The position numbers and the translations under genes are program-made. A stretch of DNA of 64,000 nucleotides from Rehaibacterium terrae (GTDB taxonomy: Bacteria > Pseudomonadota > Gammaproteobacteria > Xanthomonadales > Xanthomonadaceae), in NCBI RefSeq assembly GCF_014202935.1, contig NZ_JACHHX010000004.1, positions 62,001 to 126,000 on the forward strand, read 5' to 3'. The notes beneath the pieces are model-generated. The model saw only the letters and a list, made by a program, of their open reading frames with translations, was not told the origin of the DNA and did not search any database. Below, one piece after another: positions 33,758-43,662 of this stretch (position 1 is the first letter of the stretch; each line of letters starts with the position of its first letter).

Positions 33758-36700
33758 GCCTGGTCGAATTCTCCACCCGTCGTCGCGTGACCATCGCGAT
33801 GGCGACGGTCACCTTCGTACTGTTCGGGCTGATCGCGCTCAAGGATCTGAAGGTGAATCTGCTGCCGGACCTGAGCTATCCCACGCTCACGGTGCGTACC
33901 GAGTACACCGGCGCGGCGCCGAGCGAGATCGAGAACCTGATCACCGAGCCGGTCGAGGAAGCGGTCGGTGTGGTGAAGAACCTGCGCAAGCTGCGCTCGG
34001 TATCGCGCACCGGCCAGAGCGACGTGATCCTGGAGTTTGCCTGGGGCACGGACATGGACCGGGCCGGCATGGAGGTGCGTGACAAGCTGGAGGTGCTGCG
34101 TCTGCCGCTGGAGGCGAAGAAGCCGGTATTGCTGCGCTTCAACCCGTCCACCGAGCCGATCATGCGTCTGGTCCTCTCCGGGCAGGGCGAGGCGGCCGGC
34201 AGCGAGATGGCCGAGCTGATGCGCCTGCGCCGCTTCGCGGACGAGGAACTGAAGAAGCGCCTGGAGCCGGTCGAGGGTGTGGCCGCGGTCAAGGTGTCTG
34301 GCGGTCTGGAGGACGAGGTGCAGGTCGAGATCGACCAGCATCAGCTCGCCCGCCTGAACCTGTCGGTCGGCCAGGTGATCGACAGGCTGCGGCAGGAGAA
34401 CGTCAACATTTCCGGTGGGCGTATCGAGGAAGGCAGCCAGCGGTACCTCGTCCGCACCATCAACCAGTTCGTCGATCTCGATGAGATGCGCGAACTGCTG
34501 GTGACGAATTTCGATGGCGTGCCGATCCGGCTGCGCGATGTCGCCACTATCCGTCAGGGTTTCAAGGAGCGCGAGGCGGTCATCCGCCTGGATGGCCGCG
34601 AGGCCGTGGAACTGGCCATCTACAAGGAAGGCGATGCCAACACCGTCACCGTCGCCGAGAACGTCCATCGGGTGCTCGAACGCCTGCGCAAGGATCTGCC
34701 GCCCGATGCGCGCTTGACCGAGGTCGACGACCAGTCGGTATTCATCAAGCAGGCGTTGAGCGAAGTGCGCAGCGAGGCGCTGATCGGCGGCTCGCTGGCG
34801 ATCCTGATCATCTTCTTTTTCCTGCGCAACGGCTGGAGCACGCTGGTGATCGGCCTGTCGCTGCCGATCTCGATCATCGCCACGTTCTTTTTCATGGGAC
34901 AGCTCGGGCTGAGCCTGAACATCATGTCGCTGGCTGGCCTGGCGCTGGCGGCCGGCATGGTGGTGGACGATTCGATCGTGGTGCTGGAAAGCATTGCCAA
35001 GGCGCGTGAACGCGGACTGGGAATCCTCGAGGCGGCGGTGCAGGGCACCCGCGAGGTCAGCATGGCGGTGGTGGCCTCCACCCTGACGACCGTGGCGGTG
35101 TTCCTGCCGCTGGTCTTTGTGCACGGCATCGCCGGCCAGCTGTTCCGTGACCAGGCGCTGACCGTCACCATCGCGATGCTGATGTCGCTGCTGGTCTCGC
35201 TGACCCTGATCCCCATGCTGTCCTCGCTGAAGGCGAAGGCGCCCATGGGCTATCGCCCCGAAACCGGTGGCGACACCCGCGCAGTCTGGAGGCAGATCCT
35301 GGACTACGGGTTGGGTCTGGCGCGATGGCCGTTGGGCGGGTCCATGGCGCCGGCGCTGCGCGGCGGGTTGTTTCTGCTCACGCTGCCGCTCAAGCTGGTC
35401 CCCCTGGTGCTGGTCGGTATCGTGATGTTGCTGGCCATGCTGGCACCGCGGCTGCTGTTCGCCACAAGCTGGCTGGCCACAACGACCGGCCGCCTGCTGG
35501 CCGCCACCGTCGGTCGTCTGCTGCATTTCATCGGCGCTGTGCTGATGCGCGGCTACGGGCGCGTGGAACGCTTCTACGCCCAGGTGTTGCCACAGGCGCT
35601 GGAACGGCCCGCGCTGGTGCTGGCAACCGCCACGCTGGCCTTTGCCGCCGTGCTGGCGCTGGTGCCGACGATGGGCATGGATCTGATTCCGCAGTTGGCG
35701 CAGGACCGCTTCGAGATGACCGCCAAGCTGCCGGCCGGCACCCAGCTGCGTGACACCGATGCGCTGGTGCGCGAGCTGCAGGCGGCGCACGCGAACGATC
35801 CGGGCGTGCGCGTCATCTACGGCGTGAGCGGCAGCGGCACACGGCTGGACGCCAACCCGACCGAATCGGGTGAGAACATCGGCAAGCTCACCGTGGTGCT
35901 GGAGCGTGGCGCCGGCGCGCGTGCCGAGGCCGCCGCCATCGAGCGCCTGCGCGCCACCATGCAGCGCTACCCGGGCGTCGAGGTGAAGTTCGGTCGCCCC
36001 GAGCTGTTCAGCATGGCGACACCGGTCGAGATCGAGCTGCGCGGCAGCGATCTCGGCGCGCTCGAGCGCGCCGGTCGCGACCTGGCCGAACGCATGGCGG
36101 GCGACGACCGCTTCGCCGACATCAAGACCACGGTCGAGGGTGGCTTTCCGGAGATACAGATCCGCTTCGACCAGGAGCGCGCCGCCGCGCTCGGCCTGAC
36201 CACGCGCCAGATCGCCGACCAGGTGGTCCGCAAGGTGCGCGGCGAGGTGGCCACGCGCTACAGCTTCCGCGACCGCAAGATCGATGTGCTGGTGCGGGCG
36301 CAGGAGTCCGATCGCGCCTCGGTGGCCGACATCCGGCGCCTGATCGTCAACCCGCAAAGCGATCGCCCGGTGACGCTGGACGCGGTGGCCGAAGTGATCG
36401 CCACGACCGGTCCGAGCGAGATCCACCGTGCCGACCAGAGTCGCGTCGCCATCGTCTCGGCGAACCTGCGGCATGGCGACCTCGGCTCGGCCGTGGCCGC
36501 GGTGCAGCGGATGGTCGCCGAGAAGCCGCTGGCGGCCGGCGTGCGGATGCACATCGGCGGCCAGGGCGAGGAACTCGATGCCTCGACGGCATCGCTGCTG
36601 TTCGCTTTCGGTCTGGCGATCTTCCTGGTCTATCTGGTGATGGCTTCGCAGTTCGAGTCGCTGCTGCACCCGTTCGTCATCATGTTCACCATTCCGCTCG

Positions 36701-37143
36701 CCGTCGTTGGCGCCGTGCTCGCCTTGATACTCACAGGCAATTCGCTTTCGGTCGTGGTGTTCATCGGCCTGATCCTGCTGGCCGGCATCGTGGTCAAGAA
36801 CGCCATCGTGCTGATCGACCGCATCAACCAGCTGCGAATCGCCGGCGTGCCGAAGCGGCGTGCCATCCTGGAAGGCGCCGAGGCGCGCCTGCGGCCGATC
36901 GTGATGACCACGATGACCACCGTGTTCGGCTTCATGCCGCTGGCGTTGGGGTTGGGCGAGGGCGCGGAGGTGCGCGCGCCGATGGCGATCACGGTGATCG
37001 GCGGTCTGGTGGTGTCCACCCTGCTGACGCTGGTGGTCATCCCGGTCATGTACGACCTGCTCGACCGCAAGACCGATGAGGCCTACGCCGCCAGGAACAG
37101 GCCGCTGTCGGCGGGCGACGGCACCGGGGAGGCCACGGCATGA
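33754..37143 (+). CDS. RND efflux permease, first subunit
   Basis: A 1129-residue RND transporter with twelve predicted helices in the usual 1+5+1+5 arrangement and two large periplasmic loops. It begins MSLVEFSTRRRVTIAMATVTF. Both proton-relay aspartates are present in helix 4 as D405-D406 (GMVVDDSIVVLES). A segment at about 505-610 (PETGGDTRAVWRQILDYGL ... LLHFIGAVLMRGYGR) is longer than in AcrB and contains extra hydrophobic stretches. Substrates are unknown. It overlaps both neighbours by ATGA, so adaptor and two permeases form one operon. Confidence 0.94.
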   Translation: MSLVEFSTRRRVTIAMATVTFVLFGLIALKDLKVNLLPDLSYPTLTVRTEYTGAAPSEIENLITEPVEEAVGVVKNLRKLRSVSRTGQSDVILEFAWGTDMDRAGMEVRDKLEVLRLPLEAKKPVLLRFNPSTEPIMRLVLSGQGEAAGSEMAELMRLRRFADEELKKRLEPVEGVAAVKVSGGLEDEVQVEIDQHQLARLNLSVGQVIDRLRQENVNISGGRIEEGSQRYLVRTINQFVDLDEMRELLVTNFDGVPIRLRDVATIRQGFKEREAVIRLDGREAVELAIYKEGDANTVTVAENVHRVLERLRKDLPPDARLTEVDDQSVFIKQALSEVRSEALIGGSLAILIIFFFLRNGWSTLVIGLSLPISIIATFFFMGQLGLSLNIMSLAGLALAAGMVVDDSIVVLESIAKARERGLGILEAAVQGTREVSMAVVASTLTTVAVFLPLVFVHGIAGQLFRDQALTVTIAMLMSLLVSLTLIPMLSSLKAKAPMGYRPETGGDTRAVWRQILDYGLGLARWPLGGSMAPALRGGLFLLTLPLKLVPLVLVGIVMLLAMLAPRLLFATSWLATTTGRLLAATVGRLLHFIGAVLMRGYGRVERFYAQVLPQALERPALVLATATLAFAAVLALVPTMGMDLIPQLAQDRFEMTAKLPAGTQLRDTDALVRELQAAHANDPGVRVIYGVSGSGTRLDANPTESGENIGKLTVVLERGAGARAEAAAIERLRATMQRYPGVEVKFGRPELFSMATPVEIELRGSDLGALERAGRDLAERMAGDDRFADIKTTVEGGFPEIQIRFDQERAAALGLTTRQIADQVVRKVRGEVATRYSFRDRKIDVLVRAQESDRASVADIRRLIVNPQSDRPVTLDAVAEVIATTGPSEIHRADQSRVAIVSANLRHGDLGSAVAAVQRMVAEKPLAAGVRMHIGGQGEELDASTASLLFAFGLAIFLVYLVMASQFESLLHPFVIMFTIPLAVVGAVLALILTGNSLSVVVFIGLILLAGIVVKNAIVLIDRINQLRIAGVPKRRAILEGAEARLRPIVMTTMTTVFGFMPLALGLGEGAEVRAPMAITVIGGLVVSTLLTLVVIPVMYDLLDRKTDEAYAARNRPLSAGDGTGEATA

Positions 37144-40100
37144 ATGGCCAGAAACGCTGGAGCCTGGCGGAGCTGAGCCTCCGCAGGCCGGTCACGGCAA
37201 CGATGTTCTTCGTTTCGATGATCGCGATCGGCCTGATCGCCGCGTTCCGGTTGCCGCTGGCCTTCTTCCCCGAGTTCGATGCGCCCTTCATCTTCGTCGA
37301 CTTCCCTTATCCCGGCTCGACGCCTGAAGAGGTCGAGCGCACGATTACCCGGCCCGCCGAAGAAGTGCTTTCGACGCTTTCCGGCATCAAACGGATGCGA
37401 TCGACCTCGCGTGCCGACGGCGCCGGCATCGAGATGCAGTTCAGCTGGGGCCGCGATGTCGAGGTGGTGGCTTCGGAGGCGCGCGAGCGGCTGGACGCGA
37501 TCCGCGACGAACTGCCCGACGACCTGCAGCGCTACTTCGTGCTGAAGTTCTCCAGTACCGACACGCCGGTGCTGCGCATCCGTTTTGCCAGTGATCGTGA
37601 CCTCACCACGAGCTGGGACCTGCTCGATACGCAGGTCAAGCGCCGGCTGGAACGCCTGCCCGGCGTCGCACGCGTCGACATCTCCGGCGTCGCGCCGCCC
37701 GAGGTCGAGATCGCGATCTCGCCCGATCGCCTCAGCGCCCACGGCATCGGCCTGAACGAGCTGGCGCAGCGGCTTCAGGCTGCCAACTTCTCGCTCTCTG
37801 CCGGCCAGATCGACGAGGGCACCCGGCGCCTGCGGGTGCAGCCGATCGGCGAGCTGACCGATCTGCAGGATGTGCGCGAGCTGGTCATCTCGCCGCGCGG
37901 TACACGCCTGGCGGATGTCGCCACCGTGCGGCTCAAGCCCAGCCGGTTGGACTACGGCCGCCGGCTCGATGGCCGACCGGCGGTCGGCATCGATGTGTTC
38001 AAGGAGCGCCAGGCCAATCTGGTCGATGTCGGACGCACGGTCCTGGCCGAAACCTACCGTATCGCCGAGCTGCCCGAATTCGAAGGCATCCAGTTCAACG
38101 TGATCCAGGATCAGGCCGATGGCGTGACCAGTTCGTTGTCGGAGCTGGCCAAAGCCGGCCTGCTCGGCTCGCTGCTGTCGATACTCGTGCTGTTCTTCTT
38201 CCTGCGCCACTGGGCATCGACGCTGATGGTGGCGCTGGCGATCCCGGTCTGCTTCGTCATGACGCTTGGGGCGATGTATTTCTTCGGCGTCAGTCTGAAC
38301 ATCATCTCGATGATGGGTCTGCTGCTCGGCGTCGGCATGCTGGTGGACAATGCGGTGGTGGTGACCGAAAGCATCTATCAGTACCGCGAGAAATATCCCG
38401 ACAACCCCTGGAAGTGCGCGATCGAGGGCACCCGCTCGGTGCAGCTGGCGATCAGCGCCGGCACGCTGACCAGCATCATCGTCTTCATTCCCAACCTGTT
38501 CGGCGAGCGCAACGAGATCAGCCTGTTCATGGGCGAGGTCGCGATCACCATCACCGTGGCGCTGCTGGCCTCGTGGCTGATGGCGGTCAGCCTGATTCCC
38601 ATGCTCTCGGCGCGGATCAAGGCGCCGCCGCAGGTGCAGTCGGCACGCGGCCTGATCAAGCGCATGCAGGACAGTTACGGTCAGATGCTGCGCTGGACGC
38701 TAGCCAACCGTGGCTGGAGCCTGTTCGGCATCTTCCTGATCGTGTCGCTGAGCTTCATTCCGGTCGCGCAGACCAAGAAGGACATGTTTCCGTCCGAAGC
38801 GCGGCCGGAGTTCAGCATGTACTTCCAGTGGAAGGGGTCCTATCCGCTGGAACAGATGTCCAGGGAAGTGGCGAAGATCGAGAACTTCCTCGACGAGAAC
38901 CGAGAGCGCTACCAGATCCGGCAGATCTACAGCTGGTTCTCGGAGCGTGGCTGGGGCGGCATCAATGTCTCGTTGCATACGGAAGGGGCTGGCCTGCGGC
39001 CGCCGGCCGAGATCATCGACCAGATCCGCAAGGACATGCCGAAGCTCGCCACCGCGACCGTCGGCATCCAGGGGGACCAGGGCGGCGGCAACAGTGAGGG
39101 GCTGGTGCTTTCATTGTTCGGCGATTCCTCGGAGACGCTGCGCGAGATTTCGAACGATGTGGTCCGTGTGCTTTCCGCGCGCCCTGAGCTGCGGGACGTC
39201 CGCACCGAGTCGGGCGATGCGAGCAGCGAGGTGTCGGTCAGCGTGAATCGCGACCGCGCGGCGCTGTACGGGTTCACTGCGCAGGAGGTCGCGAACTACA
39301 TTGGCATCGCCCTGCGCGGCTCGCCGCTGCGCGAATTCCGTCACGGCGGGCGCGAGGTGCCGATGTGGGTGCGCTTCGACAACGCCGATGCCAAACAGGT
39401 CGACGACCTGAGCAATTACAACTTGCAGCGGGCGGACGGTACCAGCGTGCCGTTGCTGGCGCTGGTCGACGTGCAGGTGCGCCGCAGTCCGAGCCAGATC
39501 ACCCGTGAGAGCCGGCAGACCAGCGTGCGCATCCGGGCCAACCTTGCCGAGGGCGTAACGGCACAGGATGCGCGCAAGACGATGGAGTCGGCCCTGGCCA
39601 CGGTAGCGATGCCGCCGGGTTATCGCTGGAGCTTCGGCGGCGACTTCCAGCGCAACGACGAGGCGGGGCAGCGGATGATGTTCAACACGCTGCTGGCGTT
39701 GCTGATGATCGTGATCGTGATGGCGGCGTTGTTCGAGTCGCTGCTGTTCCCGTTGGCGATCGTGAGCGGCGTGCTGTTCTCGGTGCTGGGTGTGTTCTGG
39801 CTGTTCTGGCTGACCGGAACCACGTTTTCGATCATGGCCTCGATCGGCATCCTGGTGCTGATGGGCGTGGTGGTGAACAACGGCATCGTGATGGTCGAGC
39901 ACATCAATGCGTTGCGACGCGAGGGCCTGAGCCGTACCGAGGCGCTGGTGGCGGGCGGGCGCGAGCGCCTGCGCCCGATCCTGATGACGATGGGCACCAC
40001 CATTCTGGGCATGATCCCGCTGTGCCTGGGAGGGACACAGATCGGCGGCGACGGCCCGCCCTACTACCCGATGGCGCGGGCCATCGTCGGCGGCCTGATC

Positions 40101-40232
40101 TTCTCCACGCTGGTCAGCCTGGCCTTCCTGCCGACCGTCTACGCCCTGCTCGACGACCTGCGTGAGTGGACTTACGACATCGTCCGCCGCGCCGCGGCGA
40201 GGGCGCCGTTGCGCGCGCGGGCGGCAGAGTAG
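37140..40232 (+). CDS. RND efflux permease, second subunit
   Basis: A 1030-residue RND transporter of normal length beginning MNGQKRWSLAELSLRRPVTATMFFVSM. Helix 4 reads GMLVDNAVVVTES: D403 is kept but the second aspartate is replaced by N404. Such VDN forms occur in several RND subfamilies. Together with the first permease it may form a mixed trimer as MdtB and MdtC do; this is inference. No outer membrane channel gene follows; the operon ends here and faces the TraB-family gene. Confidence 0.94.
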   Translation: MNGQKRWSLAELSLRRPVTATMFFVSMIAIGLIAAFRLPLAFFPEFDAPFIFVDFPYPGSTPEEVERTITRPAEEVLSTLSGIKRMRSTSRADGAGIEMQFSWGRDVEVVASEARERLDAIRDELPDDLQRYFVLKFSSTDTPVLRIRFASDRDLTTSWDLLDTQVKRRLERLPGVARVDISGVAPPEVEIAISPDRLSAHGIGLNELAQRLQAANFSLSAGQIDEGTRRLRVQPIGELTDLQDVRELVISPRGTRLADVATVRLKPSRLDYGRRLDGRPAVGIDVFKERQANLVDVGRTVLAETYRIAELPEFEGIQFNVIQDQADGVTSSLSELAKAGLLGSLLSILVLFFFLRHWASTLMVALAIPVCFVMTLGAMYFFGVSLNIISMMGLLLGVGMLVDNAVVVTESIYQYREKYPDNPWKCAIEGTRSVQLAISAGTLTSIIVFIPNLFGERNEISLFMGEVAITITVALLASWLMAVSLIPMLSARIKAPPQVQSARGLIKRMQDSYGQMLRWTLANRGWSLFGIFLIVSLSFIPVAQTKKDMFPSEARPEFSMYFQWKGSYPLEQMSREVAKIENFLDENRERYQIRQIYSWFSERGWGGINVSLHTEGAGLRPPAEIIDQIRKDMPKLATATVGIQGDQGGGNSEGLVLSLFGDSSETLREISNDVVRVLSARPELRDVRTESGDASSEVSVSVNRDRAALYGFTAQEVANYIGIALRGSPLREFRHGGREVPMWVRFDNADAKQVDDLSNYNLQRADGTSVPLLALVDVQVRRSPSQITRESRQTSVRIRANLAEGVTAQDARKTMESALATVAMPPGYRWSFGGDFQRNDEAGQRMMFNTLLALLMIVIVMAALFESLLFPLAIVSGVLFSVLGVFWLFWLTGTTFSIMASIGILVLMGVVVNNGIVMVEHINALRREGLSRTEALVAGGRERLRPILMTMGTTILGMIPLCLGGTQIGGDGPPYYPMARAIVGGLIFSTLVSLAFLPTVYALLDDLREWTYDIVRRAAARAPLRARAAE

Positions 40233-40299
40233 TGGCGGTCCTGGGCGCCGCAGTGGGCGCACGGATGTTCTCCACGGCCGCTGCGATGCGCCGGGCGCC

Positions 40300-41514
40300 T
40301 CAGCCCAGCATTTGGCCGAGCAGATGTGCGCCGCCGGTCCATACGCCGATGGCGGTCCCCAGGCTGGTCAGGAAGAAATTGACCATCACCCTGGCGACAC
40401 GGTTGCGCCACCAGCCGCGCCAGTGGGCGGTGTCGTCGCGCAGGTTGAGGAAGTCGACGTAGGTCGGCTTGCGCATCCAGGCCTCGATGGCGGCGCTGAC
40501 CGTGCCGGAGGCGAGGGCGGGGTGGAGCGGGGTGATCGGCGAGGACAGGAAGGCGCCGGCGATGCTCAGTGGATGGCCGCCGGCGAGTGCACAGCCGATG
40601 GCACCGAGGGTGCCGGTGGCCAGCACCCAGCCGAGCACCATCCCGCCGCCGACCTCGGCTCCCTGCGAGAAGCCCCAGGCGAAGCCGCCTAGCAGGAAGA
40701 CGGTCAGGAACAAGGTGAACCAGGGCACCTTGCTGCCGCTGGGCACCTGCTCCAGCTCGGCGCGCACGGCATGCGCCTCGGCCGTTTCCGTGCGCAACTG
40801 CTCGGACAGGCCCTTGAGGTGGCCGGCGCCGACCACCACCAGCACCCGTCGGCCCGGCGCCGAGACGGCGTCTTCGCGCAACCGGGCCGCCATGTAGCGG
40901 TCACGCTCGGCGATCAGGGCGCGGTAGACCGGCGGGCTGGCGGCGGCGAACTCGCCGAAGCTGCTTTCGAGCAGGTCGCCCTGCTTGAGCCGCTCGATCT
41001 CCTGCTCCTCGACCTTCTCGTCGGTGAGCAGGCTGGCGGCCAGGCCGGCGATCAGCTTGCTGCGGCCCCAGAAGCCCAGGCCGTGCCAGGCGCGCTTGAG
41101 CGTGAGGCCGACATCGCGGTCGATCAGGTGGAGCGGGAGGCCGGCCTTTCTGGCGCCGTCCGCGGCGGCCTTCAGCTCGGCACCAGGTTCGACCCCGAGC
41201 TGTTCGGCGAGCCGGCGCTGGTAGGCGGCCAGTGCCAGGTTGGCGGCGACCAGGCCGGTCTTGCCTTCCTTCAGTATGCGGAACAGGTCTAGGTTGCGCA
41301 GGGTGTCGGGCTCGGTGAGTACGCGGTGGCGCTGCGGGTCGAGCTCGACCGCGACCGCGTCGAAGTCACCGCCGGCGAGCAGTGCCTCGGCCGCTTCCAC
41401 GCTGGCACGGGAAACGTGAGCGGTGCCGAGCAGCGTGTAATGCACGCCGTCGCGCTCGACTTCGACGCAGGGCTGGCCGTGCAGCGCGTCGACGGCGTGA
41501 TGGGTTTCGCTCAT
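40300..41514 (-). CDS. TraB/PrgY-family membrane protein
   Basis: A 404-residue protein. The N-terminal TraB/GumN-like domain has YTLLGTAHVSRASVEAAE and VAVELDPQRH, with the conserved histidine and glutamate thought to be metal ligands in this superfamily, and VVVGAGHLKG later. The C-terminal 140 residues contain four or so membrane helices (FTLFLTVFLLGGFAWGF, MVLGWVLATGTLGAIGCALAGG). The family includes the pheromone shutdown protein TraB/PrgY; its role in Gram-negative bacteria is unclear. It starts 10 bases after aguB, so it may be in that operon. Confidence 0.88.
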   Translation of the reverse strand: MSETHHAVDALHGQPCVEVERDGVHYTLLGTAHVSRASVEAAEALLAGGDFDAVAVELDPQRHRVLTEPDTLRNLDLFRILKEGKTGLVAANLALAAYQRRLAEQLGVEPGAELKAAADGARKAGLPLHLIDRDVGLTLKRAWHGLGFWGRSKLIAGLAASLLTDEKVEEQEIERLKQGDLLESSFGEFAAASPPVYRALIAERDRYMAARLREDAVSAPGRRVLVVVGAGHLKGLSEQLRTETAEAHAVRAELEQVPSGSKVPWFTLFLTVFLLGGFAWGFSQGAEVGGGMVLGWVLATGTLGAIGCALAGGHPLSIAGAFLSSPITPLHPALASGTVSAAIEAWMRKPTYVDFLNLRDDTAHWRGWWRNRVARVMVNFFLTSLGTAIGVWTGGAHLLGQMLG

Positions 41515-41524
41515 GGGGCGGGAG

Positions 41525-42412
41525 TCAGTCGCGGTAGCGCTTGAGCAGGTCGCCGTAGGCGTCGATGCGGCGGTCGCGCAGGAACGGCCAGATGCGGCGC
41601 ACCGACTCGCTGCGCCCGAGATCGACCTCGGCCATCAGGATTTCCGGCGCATCGGTGCCGGCCTCGGCGAGGAACTCGCCCTGCGGACCGAGCACATGGC
41701 TCGAACCCCAGAAGCGGATGCCGGCCGCGCCCAGCGGGGAGGGTTCGTGGCCGACGCGATTGCAGCTGAGCACCGGCAAGCCGTTGGCGACCGCGTGGCC
41801 GCGATGGCTGAGGATCCAGGCCTGGCGCTGGCGCGCGTTCTCGTCCTCGTCCTCGGCCGGATCCCAGCCGATGGCGGTGGGGTAGAGCAGCAGTTCGGCG
41901 CCGGCCAGGGCCATCAGCCGTGCGGCTTCCGGATACCACTGGTCCCAGCACACCAGCACGCCGAGCCGGCCGACCGAGGTGTCGACCGGCTCGAAGCCGA
42001 GGTCGCCGGGCGTGAAGTAGAACTTCTCGTAGAAGCCGGGGTCGTCGGGGATGTGCATCTTGCGGTACTTGCCGACCAGCCGGCCGTCGCGCTCCAGCAC
42101 CACGGCGGTGTTGTGGTAGAGGCCTGGCGCGCGGCGCTCGAACAGCGAGCCGACGATCACCACGCCGTGCCGTTTCGCCAGCGCGCCGAGGCGCTCGCTG
42201 CTCGGGCCCGGGATGGGTTCCGCGCGGTCGAATTCGTCCACGCTCTCGTGCTGGCAGAAGTACGGGCCGTTGTGCAGCTCCTGCAGCAGCACCAGCCGGG
42301 CGCCGCGCTCGGCGGCCTCGGCCACGCGCTGCTCGATCACGGCCAGGTTGGCTTCGGCATCGCCGTGGTTGCGTTCCTGGACGAGTGCGACGGGCAGGGT
42401 GGTCTTCTTCAT
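41525..42412 (-). CDS. aguB: N-carbamoylputrescine amidase
   Basis: A 295-residue nitrilase-superfamily enzyme with the catalytic triad E45 (LLQELHNGPYF), K118 (KYRKMHIPDD) and C155 (VLVCWDQWYPEAAR). The motif set and length match AguB, which releases ammonia and CO2 from N-carbamoylputrescine to give putrescine. The adjacent agmatine deiminase supplies its substrate. Located in the cytoplasm. Confidence 0.95.
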   Translation of the reverse strand: MKKTTLPVALVQERNHGDAEANLAVIEQRVAEAAERGARLVLLQELHNGPYFCQHESVDEFDRAEPIPGPSSERLGALAKRHGVVIVGSLFERRAPGLYHNTAVVLERDGRLVGKYRKMHIPDDPGFYEKFYFTPGDLGFEPVDTSVGRLGVLVCWDQWYPEAARLMALAGAELLLYPTAIGWDPAEDEDENARQRQAWILSHRGHAVANGLPVLSCNRVGHEPSPLGAAGIRFWGSSHVLGPQGEFLAEAGTDAPEILMAEVDLGRSESVRRIWPFLRDRRIDAYGDLLKRYRD

Positions 42413-42624
42413 CGGTCAGCGAATCCGGAAAGGGGCCATTGTAGTAGGGCGCGCCTGCAGGCGACAGGCGAGAGGCCTGGAAGCGGAAAGCGCGCGAGCC
42501 CTGGGTATCGTCGTCCGCACCAACGCCGGGCGCAGTGCCTTGTCCGGGCGCGAGGGACACTGGATTCCCGCTTTTGGAGGAATGAGGTCGGGGTGTTGCT
42601 CTCGCGACTCCCGATTCCCGGCTT
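42413..42624. other. aguA-aguB intergenic stretch with degenerate repeat
   Basis: A 212-base gap between aguA and aguB without a supported gene. It contains ggattcccgcttttggaggaatg (42561-42583) and a related actcccgattcccggctttc (42606-42625), which look like decayed copies of the ATTCCCGC...GGGAAT dispersed hairpins common in many proteobacterial genomes. This is a visual resemblance only. Confidence 0.35.
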
Positions 42625-43650
42625 TCAGGCCAGCAGCCCGATCGGCAGCTGCATGGTGACGCAGTGCAGGCTGCCGTTCTGCCAGATCAGCGGCCGGCAG
42701 GGCACCTGCACGATCTTGCGGTCGGGGAATGCCCGCGCCATCACGGCCGCCGCACCCGCATCGGCCGGGTCGCCGTAGGCCGGCATCAGCACGGCGCCGT
42801 TGATGATCAGGAAATTGGCATAGGACGCGGCGAGGCGGCGGCCTTCGTCGATGATGGGCCGGGCCCACGGCAACGCGAACAGCCGGTAGGGGTGGCCGTG
42901 CCGGGTGCGCAGCGCGGCCAGCTCGGCGGCCATCGCCTGCAACTCCGGGTAATGGCTGTCGTCCGGATCGTCGCAGCCCTGATAGACGATGGCGTCGGGC
43001 GCGGCGAACCGTGCCAGCGTGTCGATGTGCGCATCGGTGTCGTCGCCCTCGAGATGGCCGTGATCCAGCCACAGCACCCGGTTCTGGTGCAGGTGGTGGG
43101 CGAGCGTATGGGACAGGCCGTCACGGCTGGCGTGCGGGTGGCGTTCGTGCATGCAGCGCCAGGTGGTCAGCAGGGTGCCGGCGCCATCGGTTTCGATGCC
43201 GCCGCCCTCCAGGGCGAAGTCGATGCGCTGGCGGGTGGCATTGCGGAACAGACCGGCGGCTTCGAGCTGCTCGACCAGACGGTCGTCGCGCGCGGCCTCG
43301 AATTTGCCGCCCCAGCCGGTGAAGCGGAAGTCGAGCAGGCGGAAACCGTCCGGACCCACGAGCGTGATCGGCCCGGAGTCGCGCAGCCAGGTGTCGTCGT
43401 AGCTGGCCTGCACGAAGCGTACCCGGTCCAGCCGCACGCCGCCGCGCTCGAGCGCGATGCGGGCGCGACGCTGCAGGGGTTCGTCGGCGACGCAGACCAC
43501 GGCGGTCTGGTGGGCGGCGATCGCCGCCGTCAGGGCCACGTAGGTCTTCTCGACGCTGTCCAGCCGGTCGGCCCAGTCGGTGCCTTCGTGCGGCCAAGCC
43601 AGCAGGATCGCGGATTGGGGCTCCCACTCCGCGGGGAATCGTAGTGCCAT
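42625..43650 (-). CDS. aguA: Agmatine deiminase
   Basis: A 341-residue enzyme of the peptidyl-arginine-deiminase-like family. It begins RFPAEWEPQSAILLAWPHEGTDW; the guanidino-binding WLRDSGPI, LEGGGIETDG, and LDHGHLEGDDTDAHIDTLARF motifs are present, and the catalytic cysteine is C330 (GSLHCVTMQ). It converts agmatine to N-carbamoylputrescine and ammonia, feeding AguB. It follows a small periplasmic protein gene by 12 bases. Confidence 0.96.
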   Translation of the reverse strand: MALRFPAEWEPQSAILLAWPHEGTDWADRLDSVEKTYVALTAAIAAHQTAVVCVADEPLQRRARIALERGGVRLDRVRFVQASYDDTWLRDSGPITLVGPDGFRLLDFRFTGWGGKFEAARDDRLVEQLEAAGLFRNATRQRIDFALEGGGIETDGAGTLLTTWRCMHERHPHASRDGLSHTLAHHLHQNRVLWLDHGHLEGDDTDAHIDTLARFAAPDAIVYQGCDDPDDSHYPELQAMAAELAALRTRHGHPYRLFALPWARPIIDEGRRLAASYANFLIINGAVLMPAYGDPADAGAAAVMARAFPDRKIVQVPCRPLIWQNGSLHCVTMQLPIGLLA

Positions 43651-43662
43651 GGGATGATCCGT

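Noticed and set aside
33715-36669. 984-residue minus-strand open frame
   Set aside because: It is antisense to the first RND permease; its H- and Q-rich sequence is a shadow of codon bias.
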